Positions 1 through 10,214 of a DNA stretch of 64,000 nt are shown piece by piece. The notes below the pieces were generated by a model. It saw nothing but the letters and a program-made list of their open reading frames with translations, searched no databases and had not been told where the DNA came from. How positions within the stretch are numbered: position 1 is the first letter of the stretch; each line of letters starts with the position of its first letter. A program made the translations under genes and the position numbers. This stretch comes from Hymenochaete sp. R1 (lineage: Eukaryota > Basidiomycota > Agaricomycetes > Hymenochaetales > Hymenochaetaceae). The stretch is taken from positions 227,743 through 291,742 of the forward strand of contig JAFREE010000014.1 in the NCBI GenBank assembly GCA_019400425.1, written 5' to 3'.

Positions 1-434
1 TGTCGGCGAGATGCTGTTGCTGTGGTTTGTGTCTTAGATGTTAGATGTCGCACATTCTCTTATTGTCGCCTTTGCGGTGCGGTTTCACCTCTCTTGCTGG
101 GACACTGACTAAGCTTGTGGCGCGTATTCTATAAAAGGTGAAGTGACAAACTTAATGGGGCCTCGCTCAGTCACCGCAAAAGAGGACAATCGTGCGTCAA
201 ATTCTCTTAAAAAATACAATGTGATGATGGAATGACAAACAAGTTTTCTATATACATAACTGTCTTCTCCAAAATTCATATCCTATCCAGCATACATCCC
301 AACCAAGCACGACAATATACAATAGCGAACGCAGGGGTAATGTCAAGCCTTCTAAGAACGGGCATTAGGATGGAGGAAAGGGAAGCAAGAAACGATTTAT
401 CAACGTACGTTTCCTCATGTGCTTTCCGCCTCGT

Positions 435-1109
435 CTAACCTCGATATCTGAATCGACGCTTGCGCAGCTTCGAAGCTGCGTGCCTCGAGTCGAAGTAATC
501 GTTCTAGAGCGAGTGGGAAGCGTGAGTCAAGAGGCAGACAATGGACAAAAGTACGTCGACACTTACAATGGACTTGGCCAATTCCTCGAATTCCTCTTCG
601 AACGACCGAACGTCGGTGTGATGGACGGATCCCTGATCAGCCTCTGACATGTTACTGGCGATGTTTGAGGCATCTCTCTTATTTTGTGGGGATGCCGGTG
701 CATCACCTGTGGTGTCGAACGGTTGTTCAGGGAGTTGTTCCTGAACGTGATGTGGCCCGTGAGCACTTTCGAGTGGAATCCAAGGCTCGCCGAGCGAGAG
801 CGGAGAAATGGGCCTGGTCGTTGAGGTCGCTGCACTCGCAGACGTCGAGCATCGCAGTGGTGTCACCCGCTTTACACGAGACAATTTCAACGGGGTGGTT
901 GGAGGAGCGGCCTTGGGGGTTGGCAGACCGGCATAGTCTACGCGGTGAGCAGGCGACTCGTACACGAATGGCTCCTCGCGCGTGCCCATCCGAAGGTCAA
1001 AGGCCTCGGGGTCGTCGGACTGGGACCTCAGCAGTTCACAGACGACGTCCGTAAGGTGGTAAACGTAATCGTCGCCTTTAGCGTCGGGGAGCTTGGTAGA
1101 GCGATTCAT
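435..1109 (-). CDS. Unknown-family protein, copy A (intact)
   Basis: I do not recognise this protein. Two exons (1109-567, 503-435) are joined over a 63-nt intron with gtaagt and ctctag ends, giving 203 residues. The ATG at 1109 (MNRSTKLPDAKGDDYVY) is preferred to a longer in-frame start at 1397. The extra stretch holds a TATAAAA box (1170-1176) and matches upstream DNA of the other copies, so it looks like promoter. The protein is polar, Pro/Ser/Thr-rich and has no signal peptide or membrane segment. A central motif near residue 135 (QEQLPEQPFDTTGDAPAS) recurs in copies C, D and E. Exon 1 is exactly as long as that of copy D (543 nt), and the two start alike. Exon 2 ends four codons earlier than in D, at TAG 435-437. 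Gene structure is well supported; function is unknown. Confidence 0.7.
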
Positions 1110-1370
1110 GATGATGAGACTCAAGTGGTGGCCGTTCTGAACAAGAGCGTTTCGTTCAAGCCTGCTGCGTTTTATACGATACGTGGCAAGGTAGCCGATG
1201 TTTCTTTGTGCGGAATACAGAAGGGATCGATGGACGAAAATGGAAACAGATTGTTGAAAATTTCTTGCTATGTTGCTTCTTCCTTTGTGCGATGAAAAGA
1301 GGGGTGAGGCTGACGTGTATAATGAGAGTCCGATACGTAACCGATGTGTGGCTCCAGAGGAGCCTAAGGT
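1110..1370 (-). promoter_or_regulatory. Upstream region of copy A with family-conserved words
   Basis: Read on the minus strand, this stretch carries ACCTTAG (1370-1364), CGCACAAAGGAAGAA (1291-1277) and TATAAAA (1176-1170), the last 61 nt before the ATG. The same words in the same order and at the same distances lie upstream of copy D. Looser versions lie upstream of B, C and E. Promoter function is inferred from this conservation. Confidence 0.55.
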
Positions 1371-1919
1371 AATGTTCTTATTCATCATTGTGATCATGAA
1401 GGTTTACTGACAATCAAGCAAAATTTTCGTTGCAGCAGCAAAGGCTGATAGAAGATGGTGGTCGGTGTTTGGAAAAGGCCGGGAGGGATGGTTCCCGGCT
1501 GCCAGAGATCAAGACTGGATCTTGGATGACGAAGGGCCATGTTTGACGGACTTTCATGGTCTGTTATACGGAACGGGACTGACTTATCAGTGGATACGGT
1601 CAGAGCTCAAATGGATGTTGATGTATTTGAACAAGCTCGATAAGTTAGCGACTGAGTTCAAATGGGCTGCGAGCATACGAGGGGTACGTTTAAACAAACA
1701 CGGATAATTATTTGCTTACTATACATCGAAATTTCTTTAGTGATATATGGTGTACAAATGACAATTTCTACATGTGAGTAAATGAAGCATACAACCAAAT
1801 TATTATTCTATGCAACGTCCTTTACACTGATGACAGTGATATAGTTATCCAGTATCAAGCCTATCGGGAAAGGGTATTAGAAAGGAACACGCGTAGCAAG
1901 AAAGTATATACCAACGTAC

Positions 1920-2597
1920 GTTCATTCATCTGTACTCTGTTCCTGTCTGTTGAATGAGGGCTAAAGTAGCTACTAGTTTCCTTCGTGTCCGCGCGACCTG
2001 TTCTTTCTAAAAGGATCAAAAAACGATCAATGTTGATCGCGAGATAGGAAAGACATTCTGAAAAGTATGTTTTTACTTACATGGAATTCCAAAAATTCGT
2101 ACAATCTGCCTTCGCCCTTCAGTATTCTCAGAAAAACCATCAACTCAATGATGTCGGTGTATCGAGTGTCCTTAACGCTGTGTAGAGGCGCCGGTACATC
2201 CGACTCCGTTGAATGGTTTTCCTGGGATATCTCCTTGGGCTGAGCGTTGCTGTTTGTGATTCTCTTTGCGTGGGACTCTTGGTTCATCGAGCGAGAGTTG
2301 AGTGAAGATCGTGACTGCCACCGATGTTGAACTAGAAGGTGAACTCGGTGGCGACATCCGTCCATCTCGAGATGATGTCATTGAGGGGTCGCGAGGAGAG
2401 AAGGAGGGAGTGGTGCGAAAATCGTCGTCGTCGTTGGAATGAGTATTCCACTCGTAGACGTGTGGTTCTGCCTCGTCATACGGTTGAAGGTCGACGGCGT
2501 CAAAGTCTTCTTGCTGAGGCTATGATGAGCCATAGACGCCGAGAGGTTGAAATGGCGAGATGTCAACACTGACGGTTTGGTCGACGGAGAGAGACAT
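1920..2597 (-). pseudogene. Unknown-family copy B, broken by a stop and a frameshift
   Basis: This is the counterpart of copy C (55825 onward) on the other strand. It starts MSLSVDQT at 2597, where C starts MSRSVDRS. Codon 26 is TAG (2522-2520) where C has TGG for Trp. Further on, two bases are missing relative to C between the GKPFN and TDII codons (about 2205), shifting the frame. The later sequence (TDIIELMVFLRILKGEG) matches C in the shifted frame. The intron and second exon are still visible: gtaagt after the EFH codons, then a segment like VARTKRE and IQQTG of C, down to a gtacgt at 1919. The two lesions together make a functional full-length protein unlikely. Confidence 0.75.
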
Positions 2598-3011
2598 GAT
2601 GGGAGGACAGTTAGGGTAGTTGAGCATGAGATTGGACTTGCTTTTAAAGCATGGCGCCTCACAGGGACCTCTTCAATGTCCCCAACGCTCCGATAGCCGA
2701 TGCTTGATTGTCCAGAATACAGAATTCAAGGGGGGCTTGGACAGAAAATGAGTCAAGCTCGCGAACGTCGTCGTTTTCCTTTGTGCGACGGAAAGGGGCA
2801 AGGTTCGCACACTTGATCGGACTCCGATAAGTAGTTGGTGTGGGGATTCTCGGTCCCTGCTGTCTTTTTCATTATTTATTAGAAGGTCACCTTTTCTACC
2901 GAACCTCTCACTGGAAGAAAAGGCAAAGGAACATTCACGCATGGCATTCATGGGTCTCAGCGCTTCAGGGATCACACCACGGCTCGGCGATCGGCCACAA
3001 AGATCTAAGGT
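2598..3011 (-). promoter_or_regulatory. Upstream region of copy B with family-conserved words
   Basis: On the minus strand this has ACCTTAG (3011-3005), CGCACAAAGGAAAA (2787-2774), GAATTCTGTATTCTGGACAA (2727-2708) and TTTAAAA (2648-2642). The last 120 nt before the ATG are nearly the same as upstream of copy C. The control DNA has stayed conserved although the reading frame is dead. Confidence 0.5.
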
Positions 3012-3477
3012 CATGATTTTAAGGATCGTTTCTCACGTTTCATCTTATACCATGGTGACATATCGATCTGTTGTTAATAGGACGTTACAGACAGTGCGAC
3101 TTACTAGAAGATAGTGATTCATTATGCGTAGCTGAAGCTGAAGGCATGAACTCTTGACTTATGGCTGTCCTTTTTCAATGTTTTATTCGTTTTGTCAATG
3201 TGCTGGATTTTCTTTTGCACGCAGATGGTTTTTCGTTATATCCTTCTCCATTTCTCCAAGGTATCGAGCTCAGCAAGAAGTTAGGATTGCCAATTTGATG
3301 CGTGAATGGTTAAGAGCGCGCGACTTGAGTGCGAATAATGTCGCGTGTGTCACAAGCACGTGCCGTAATGCGTCACGTTCAATGCACGAGCAACTAGGGG
3401 CCCTAAGGGGGTTCGTGCGTCCTCTCTCTTACACCTTCCTTCATCTTCACCTACTTGTAAATTCCTGCCCTCGCATC

Positions 3478-4476
3478 ATGGTCTGTCACATACCATAGTA
3501 TGCATTGATATCCTATCCGAGTCTTATGCGCTCTATTAGGCCCCAAGAGGATTATCTGCAGAAGAAAAACGAGTTAGACTCCTAGAGATCTTCCATGAAA
3601 CGGTATGAACAGTGACTGAAGTACCTGGGGCTATTCTTAGCCCAAATTTTATGAGCAGAAAGATTTCTTTCAACTCAAGGAACTGGAGAAACTTGGCCCA
3701 AAAATGAAGGGGATAGGTGGCTTCAATCGACACGCCAGTTTAGCTCGTGCATTCAACACCCAATTTTAGTTTCGCAAACTGTCAAGGAAGTCTTACAGAG
3801 TCTCGTTGATGACGGCTTGGTACAGGGCGACAAGATCGGCTCTTCTAACTGTATCTTGTCTTCCTCTGATTTGGGGACTATTCTAACTTCAAACCAGTCT
3901 TTTGGAGCTTCCCGTCGGAGCGCGGCACGATTGTACGTCGAGACATTTTAGAGCATACAACCGGCTAAATTTTTGAAATATAGATGAATAATCGATTTGA
4001 TTCTGCAAAAGAAGCGAACACTAAGCTGCGACTTCAATTACAGGAGCTCCATAAGGACTTGGAAGAAGAGAGAAAGGCGAGGCCCGACTCAGTAAGTACG
4101 CCCTCGTTCGTTTTCGTCAGACTTTACTGATATTGCCGTCAAAAGCCGCAGCGCATCAAAGCGCTTGAAGGTCTCTCGTTCGCTAAGGACAGGTTAACAC
4201 AGTTCGAAAATGAGTTATCCGAGTTTGGTTCTTGTGACCCAATCAAGATCGAGGCTAAGCGTCGAGCTGTGACTCTTGCGCACGAGGCAGCTCTGCGTTG
4301 GACTGGTAAGAATGATTATTCTTCCTTGTTATTCTTTTTCGACGAATGATATAAATTTACTCGTGAAAGATAACGCGGGTATTCTAATTTCACATATGAG
4401 TCGTCAAATGGGCGTACCACCAAGCGAATTGCGAGGAATGGCAGGGATCGCTGAAGATTTCGAGGATATTTCTTGA
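3478..4476 (+). CDS. MND1: Meiotic nuclear division protein 1 (Mnd1)
   Basis: Mnd1 pairs with Hop2; the complex helps Dmc1/Rad51 carry out strand invasion between homologous chromosomes in meiosis. Eight exons join in frame to 204 residues, the usual family length: 3478-3480, 3540-3602, 3659-3716, 3770-3850, 3898-3932, 3984-4091, 4146-4305, 4370-4476. The N-terminal winged-helix part is clear (RGLSAEEKR, FFQLKELEKLGPKMKGI, SLVDDGLVQGDKIGSSN, FWSFPSERG). A coiled coil follows (RLQLQELHKDLEEERKARPD, about residues 90-116), then the C-terminal helical part ending EDFEDIS. Exon 1 would be the ATG alone, giving MAPRGLSAEEKR after splicing. The donor there is gtctgt, so this first intron is the least certain piece. 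Everything downstream is very secure. Confidence 0.93.
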
Positions 4477-5276
4477 CAGCGCTTTTCGATCTTCTGGGCT
4501 CGCTACCTGCATGTTTTTAACTAAGGCCCCTAATCTGTCACTGTGGCAGCACTCCTCTTGAAATGGTGGAAGGCATAAAAACTTTGTAGCTTACCTTACA
4601 ACATGTCAAAGCCACCGAACAATCCGAATGTCTTCATTGTGCAACACGACTACCTGTGCCTTTTCTTATGTCGTCTTTTGACAATTTCTGTAATATGCTG
4701 CTCCGAAACGAATGAAGATGGTACTGCGGTATGCTTTTTCCGTACGTCATATAATGTGGTCAATGTGTCCTCGGGCCGGCTGCATTGATCTTCAAAGACA
4801 CAAAAACTACCGCAGGTGAGTATTCGTGCTCCCGTGCCTTGGTTTCATTTCCGAAAATTTGTCCGCGTCATATCAACCCTCGTTCGTCCTTATCCTCACG
4901 GCCAACCCAATATTGTTCATACCCACGACGACATGGCCTGCGCGGTGTTTGACGGGCCGCTGTTAACTGGCGGAACGTGTTCTAGCGTGGTAGAATGCTA
5001 TGGCAAGCGTGAGGCATCGGGCTTCCCAAGATCTGTCGTCGGACTTATAGACGGAATTACCCAGGGCGGCCGCCTCGAAGACATGTATGTGGGAATGTTT
5101 CAAAATGATCACATTATTCTTGACCATATGTTCTTTAGCTTCTAAGCAGTAATCGTTACGGAGAATCAAGACCCACATGTGCATTTCGTACATATATTTT
5201 TACGGCCCGACAAATTCAGGTCGACAACCCTGTCGCCGACATATCTTTTCTCAAACAACATAGCAACGCAAGAGGC
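4477..5276. other. Intergenic, MND1 to first polygalacturonase
   Basis: No coding signal is convincing here. Short open frames at 4603-4788 and 4816-5145 have no recognisable motif and no supported splicing partner. The last part is presumably the promoter of the downstream secreted enzyme. Confidence 0.5.
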
Positions 5277-5284
5277 TATATAAA
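5277..5284 (+). promoter_or_regulatory. TATA box of the first polygalacturonase
   Basis: TATATAAA lies 61 nt before the ATG at 5338. It also decides the start: an in-frame ATG at 5287 sits only 3 nt after the box, too close to be in the mRNA. Translation from 5338 begins directly with the signal peptide. Confidence 0.6.
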
Positions 5285-5337
5285 GAATGCATCGGAAGAT
5301 TTCTTTCCATCGTCCTCGACCAAGATCGTCCTTTGCA

Positions 5338-7045
5338 ATGTTCACATTCATACTTGTCTATCTCTTCGCTCTATCCGAACTTGCGTCAGCGGCTCCGCGA
5401 TACAAGCGCGCCTCAGACTGCACGACGACAATAAGCTCTATTAACGATGCTTCAAGTGCTGGAGACTGCACGACAGTCAACATTGAGGGTTTCACTGTTC
5501 CAGCGGGTCAGGGCTTTGAGCTAGACCTCGCCGATGAGACCACTGTGAACTTGAGTGAGTCTACAAATCGCCATGCGCCGTCGCTTTATAACGTGCTCTT
5601 AGACGGTAATGTGTTATTCGGCAATGTGTCATGGGAGGGCCCACTTTTCACGATAAGTACGTTTCAGTATCAAGTCAGTAACGCTAACATCAACTAACCG
5701 TTATTATAAGGCGGTAGCGACATTACATGTGAGTCTGCAACAGCTGTGGGTTAAATGAGTTATATCTGACTGTATGCCATATAGTCAAGGGCAACGGATT
5801 CATCTTTGACGGCGGGGGACCATTCTACTGGGTATCACCTCATTTCACCTCTGTTTCCCCCCTTTCTATCTCTTTCTCTCACCCCTATTTCTTCTTAACG
5901 GAAGCCAATCTCCTGACGCCCGGTTCGTAGGATGGACAAGGTGGAAACGGAGGCGTAACAAAACCCGACCCGATGATGAAGTAAGTGTATCAAGCTAAGG
6001 CCAAGGTGTTGATTGTTATATACTGTTCTATTATAGAATAAGGATGTCTGGCACCTTTAGTGATCTTGTGGTGGTCAATTCACCCCAGCGTGTGTTCAGC
6101 GTGGGCAATGATGATCCTCTCACCATTTCAGGGGTCACAGTGGATAATTGTGAGTTTAATTCCTCCTGCGCCTGATTATGGACCATAATAAGATCCTTAA
6201 TAGCCCAGGGAGACGAACCGAATGCCGCAAGTGACGGGGACGCTGCAGGTAAGTTGAATCCACCACTCGTGTTGAAGATGCTAACGCGTCTCTTAACCAG
6301 GGCACAACACAGACGGTTTCGACGTTTCTGCCAATGATATCGTAAGTACCTGGTGGATGACCTGGCACCATAATATGATACTTATATCACAAATTAACTT
6401 ACCTCTTTTTCATAGACTATCACGGGAAACACCGTCAAGAACCAAGACGATTGCCTTGCGATCAATAAGGGTACGAACATTGTCTTCAGCGACAATACCT
6501 GCTCGGGCGGTCATGGAATCTCCATCGGTTCAATCTCCTCTGACGCAACTGTATCCGGCATTCAGATTACTGGGAACAAGATCACAAACAAGTAGGGTTC
6601 AAATCTCCATGTGAGAAAATGCCAAGTTTATGCATTTTGTATTAGCGACCAAGCTCTCCGTATCAAGACGAAGGCGTCAGCCACGGATGCAAGCGTTTCT
6701 GACGTGACTTACTCAGCAAGCGCCGTTTCTCATTAGTATTTTCATGTTCATACTAATACAAATAAACAGGGGAATAGCGCCACTGGCTTGCGCAGGTTCG
6801 GAGTTATCATCGACCAAAGTTATCCCGACACACTTGGAACTCCCGGCACTGGCGTTATAGTTTCTGATATCAATTTTACCGGTGAAGCCAACACAATTGA
6901 AGTTGGAGACGATGCTATTCGCGTCGCAGTGAATTGTGGTGATGGTTCTTGCACTGGGACGTGGGACTGGAGCGCCTTGACTGTGACAGGTGGTGAAAAC
7001 AGCGAGGTCACTGGTTTCGACGGTATAAGCGGTGGAAGCTTCTAA
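5338..7045 (+). CDS. Secreted polygalacturonase 1 (GH28)
   Basis: A secreted pectinase that hydrolyses alpha-1,4 links in polygalacturonate. Eleven exons give 368 residues: 5338-5554, 5603-5656, 5711-5728, 5785-5831, 5931-5980, 6037-6149, 6204-6248, 6301-6341, 6416-6591, 6646-6715, 6770-7045. The signal peptide ([18 protein letters not shown]) is followed by a dibasic KR, a likely Kex2 site. All four GH28 active-site signatures are present: [24 protein letters not shown] and ALRIK. The set is typical of endo-acting enzymes, but exo activity cannot be excluded. The intron before the last exon starts with gcaagc (6716) where the paralogue has gtaagc, so it is a GC-AG intron. The paralogue lies 770 bp downstream on the same strand and shares nearly all intron positions, so the pair is a tandem duplication. 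Confidence 0.93.
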
Positions 7046-7743
7046 TTTGTTCTTCCCTTTGCTTGCACTTTGTATGAACCTTTCCTTCGCATTGTGCCAT
7101 ATGGCTGAAATGCCATTTAAGTCAAGGAATTGTGCACGGAGAAAAAAGAACAACGGAACCGGGAGGTGCAGTTCGTCGTGTCGTTTCTCATGATGCAAAT
7201 GTCAAGAAACTGCACAGAAGGTTGGCACAAGCAAGAGGTTCTCATGAGAGAAATCGATCAGCTGGTGAAATCCTTGAGAGCGGCCCGATAGCTGATATTC
7301 TCTCCTGTCCTTTACCATGTGAATGAAGCAGTTAATTTGTTCTAAGACAGAAAAACACCAAAAATAAAAATTTGAACTACGCGTGTCCGGGAAGTTTCGA
7401 TCGAACACGGCGACCTCATTAATGAGTACCGAGAATAAGACGACGCTGAAATAGCTGGCCCAATGTTATTGAGGGGTAAAGAAAGAACAATTCAGTTGGC
7501 CGAATCGAAGACCATCCTCGACATAGAAGTGAAGGTCCAACCTTGAGCCACAAGCACCCGAATTTCCTTTTGAAGGAAAGTGTGTATCGGAAAATTAGAA
7601 ACCATGATCATGTAGTCCGCCGATTCTCATGCACTTGCTCATATCCCGCTTCCCCAGCGGCCCGCAGTCTAGTCGAAAACACTTACTGCATGTGTGGGAA
7701 TGCGCAGAAACAAGACACTAGAGCAGTTGTTATAAGGGAGAAG
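7046..7743. other. Intergenic between the two polygalacturonases
   Basis: About 0.7 kb with no supported gene. It should hold the 3' UTR of the first enzyme and the promoter of the second. Short open frames here lack motifs. Confidence 0.5.
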
Positions 7744-7750
7744 TATATAG
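7744..7750 (+). promoter_or_regulatory. Probable TATA box of the second polygalacturonase
   Basis: TATATAG lies 74 nt before the ATG at 7818, with a weaker TATAAG at 7731. An in-frame ATG at 7758 is too close to the box and would put 20 polar residues before the signal peptide, so 7818 is preferred. Confidence 0.45.
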
Positions 7751-7817
7751 CAAAGATATGAAGTCAACCAGTACCTCCCGGGTCATTTTCTCATTCAGCC
7801 CAATCTTGTATACAACA

Positions 7818-9480
7818 ATGTTGACCTTTTGTGCATTCGTTGCCCTTTCGACGCTCGCTCTCGCAGCACCGCGCTCCAAACGGGCTGCCGATTGCACAGC
7901 GACTGTCTCGTCACTTGATGATGCCGACGGTGCTTCTGACTGCACTACTGTCAACATCAATGGCTTTACGGTTCCTGCTGGTGAGGGTTTTGAGCTTGAC
8001 CTTGCTGACGGGTCAACCGTGAACCTGAGTAAGATGTTTATATGTTAACGACGTACGCATATGTTATGGCTGTCTAATGCTTTGCGTAGATGGTGACATT
8101 CTTTTCGGCAATAAGAGCTGGTCTGGTCCGCTCTTCACAATTAGTGTGTTATTCAATGGCTTGTCCTATATGCAACTTACTCACAAAGATTGCAGGTGGA
8201 AGCGATATCACATGTAGGACACCTTCGCGCTTTGTGCGCTTGGTCATTAATCTCTTTCAGTCAATGGCAATGGCCATATCTTCGACGGCGGAGGACCTTT
8301 TTACTGGGTAAGTCTATCAAATGTTTATGTAATTGCTTAAAACTCACGAGTCATAGGATGGGCAAGGGTCGAATGGTGGCACCACCAAACCCCGTCCAAT
8401 GATGAAGTAAGCCACCTCTTCTAAGCTCTGAAGAAATTCCAACAAAACGAAATACCAGGATCAAGATGTCAGGAACTTTCGAGAATGTCAAGGTGGTGAA
8501 TTCCCCTGCACAAGTGTTCAGCGTTTCGAACCCAGATCCCCTTGTAATGTCAGAGATCAACATTGACAACTGTGAGTAAGGCAATCTTTATGTTGAATTG
8601 GTTGCTCACACCTTACTGCAGCACAGGGAGATGCCCCCAATTCCAAGAGTGACGGAGAAGCCGCTGCTCATAACACAGACGGTTTTGATGCCTCAACGAC
8701 AGATCTTGTATGTGCATAAACCCTGGTTAAATGCGTTTCTGTTCTTTTAAAAAAAGCGCTGCAGACTATCCAGAAGAGCACTATTCATAACCAGGATGAC
8801 TGCTTCACCACGGCGAGTCAGCGAACGAACGTTCAAAATTTCACCTCAACTCATTCCTTGATTTCGAGTAGAACAAGGGATCAAACATCGTATTCACCGG
8901 AAACACTTGCACTGGCGGCCATGGCATCTCTATCGGATCCATCTCTTCCGATGTGACCGTGTCCGGTATTGTCATCAGCGACAACACTATCATTGACAAG
9001 TGAGTCTGCATGACCGTGCGCACTTTGGCATATAAAACAAGAAATCCCTGACCGATCTACAGTGACCAAGCTCTCCGCATCAAGATGGATTCTGATGCAT
9101 CAGATTCCTCAGTTTCGAATGTCACGTACTCTGTAAGCGCCATCCTTTCTGACCCTCCTTCAAAAGGTTTTGTCTGATCATAAATGGCCGACTCTGGTTT
9201 ACAGGGTAACACGGGTACAGGTCTCCGCCAATTCGGCGTCCTCATCGACCAGAGTTACCCCGACACGCTCGGGACGCCTGGAACAGGTGTCAAGTTGAGC
9301 GAAGTCAACTTTGTCGGCAGTACATCGACACTCGAGGTCAATGACGGAGCTATGCAAGTCGCGGTAAACTGCGGCGAGGGCGCCTGCACGGGAACGTGGG
9401 ACTGGAGCTCACTCAAGACATCTGGTGGTGACAAGGGTGAGGTAATCAACTTCTCGGGAATCTCGGGATTTACAGTATGA
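7818..9480 (+). CDS. Secreted polygalacturonase 2 (GH28)
   Basis: A paralogue of the gene at 5338-7045, with the same pectin-hydrolysing role outside the cell. Eleven exons give 366 residues: 7818-8028, 8090-8143, 8196-8213, 8261-8307, 8357-8406, 8459-8571, 8622-8707, 8765-8812, 8872-8999, 9063-9132, 9205-9480. The signal peptide MLTFCAFVALSTLALA is followed by a KR site. Catalytic motifs [20 protein letters not shown] and ALRIK are all present. After NQDDC the residues are FTT rather than LAI, at the junction of exons 8 and 9. That intron begins with gcgagt (8813): only a GC donor there keeps NQDDCFTT in frame with NKGSNIVF, which matches the paralogue residue for residue. The intron between exons 7 and 8 of the first gene is missing here, and this gene has one the first lacks. 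Confidence 0.92.
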
Positions 9481-10214
9481 AGAGCTTGAGATGCGCAAGT
9501 TGCCTTTTCATTTCCTAGCTGGGGTTTCGCTTTATTCTGTGTACATCTTTCAATAGGAATTTACTCACCAGAAGGGTATAAATTGGGGTCGATTAACATG
9601 TCTGTGAGCGCTTAAATCAGTTGGACAAAAATAATCATACCGAGAAAGGGCATCCAACACCAAAAATATCCATCATCTTGTCGAGCACATAATTCAGTCA
9701 TAGATTATGGTCTACCACTATTCGAAGTCCCAAAATCCAGGATAAGTGCCCGGTCAGCCAGATCCTCGACGAATTTCGTGAGCCACTGTAGTGCTTCCGG
9801 AACAGACAACACCGCTGTGGCTGAACAAAATCAATGCAACCAGCGTGTATCTGTGAATTTGATAGTGATACATATCGCAATGACGGCGTGTGTTGCATCA
9901 GTGCCTATGCAGGGTATGTAAGAAGTTGATGTCTATGATGCCCTTTGTCCTCGGAAGTGAAAGTCCCGGTCGATCGCGTTCTCACCGGCGTCTAAAGATA
10001 CTTGATGGCTCTCTTCGGTGTCTCGCCGGTCACTACAGAGCAACTGATCATCTCAGAAGAGGCAGCAAGTGTCAGCAGAGGCTTTTAAAGGGTCCAAAAT
10101 AGAGTATACCGCCAGCAACGCGATTTAGAAGGCATCATATACATAATGATAATTGAAGGCAAAGATGTCTGGTAAATGAGAAAAAAAAAGACGAGTATGA
10201 AAATGAGCAACATA
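9481..10214. other. Intergenic, convergent 3' ends of polygalacturonase 2 and RAP1
   Basis: No supported gene. The two flanking genes point at each other, so this should mostly be 3' untranslated and spacer DNA. Confidence 0.5.

Larger units (their letters stand above)
435..3011 (-). repeat. Left arm of inverted duplication (copies A and B with promoters)
   Basis: Order and orientation of genes, introns and upstream words mirror 55404-58049: promoter-B-A on the minus strand against promoter-C-D on the plus strand. Similarity also covers parts of the DNA between the two genes. For example, TACTTTCTTGCTACGCGTGT lies after the last exon of C, and its reverse complement lies in the matching place (about 1887-1906). 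Similarity may run beyond the window start. Confidence 0.75.

Noticed and set aside
5287..5337. Upstream in-frame ATG of polygalacturonase 1 (and 7758 for polygalacturonase 2)
   Set aside because: Each lies within 8 nt of the TATA box and would place polar residues before the signal peptide.
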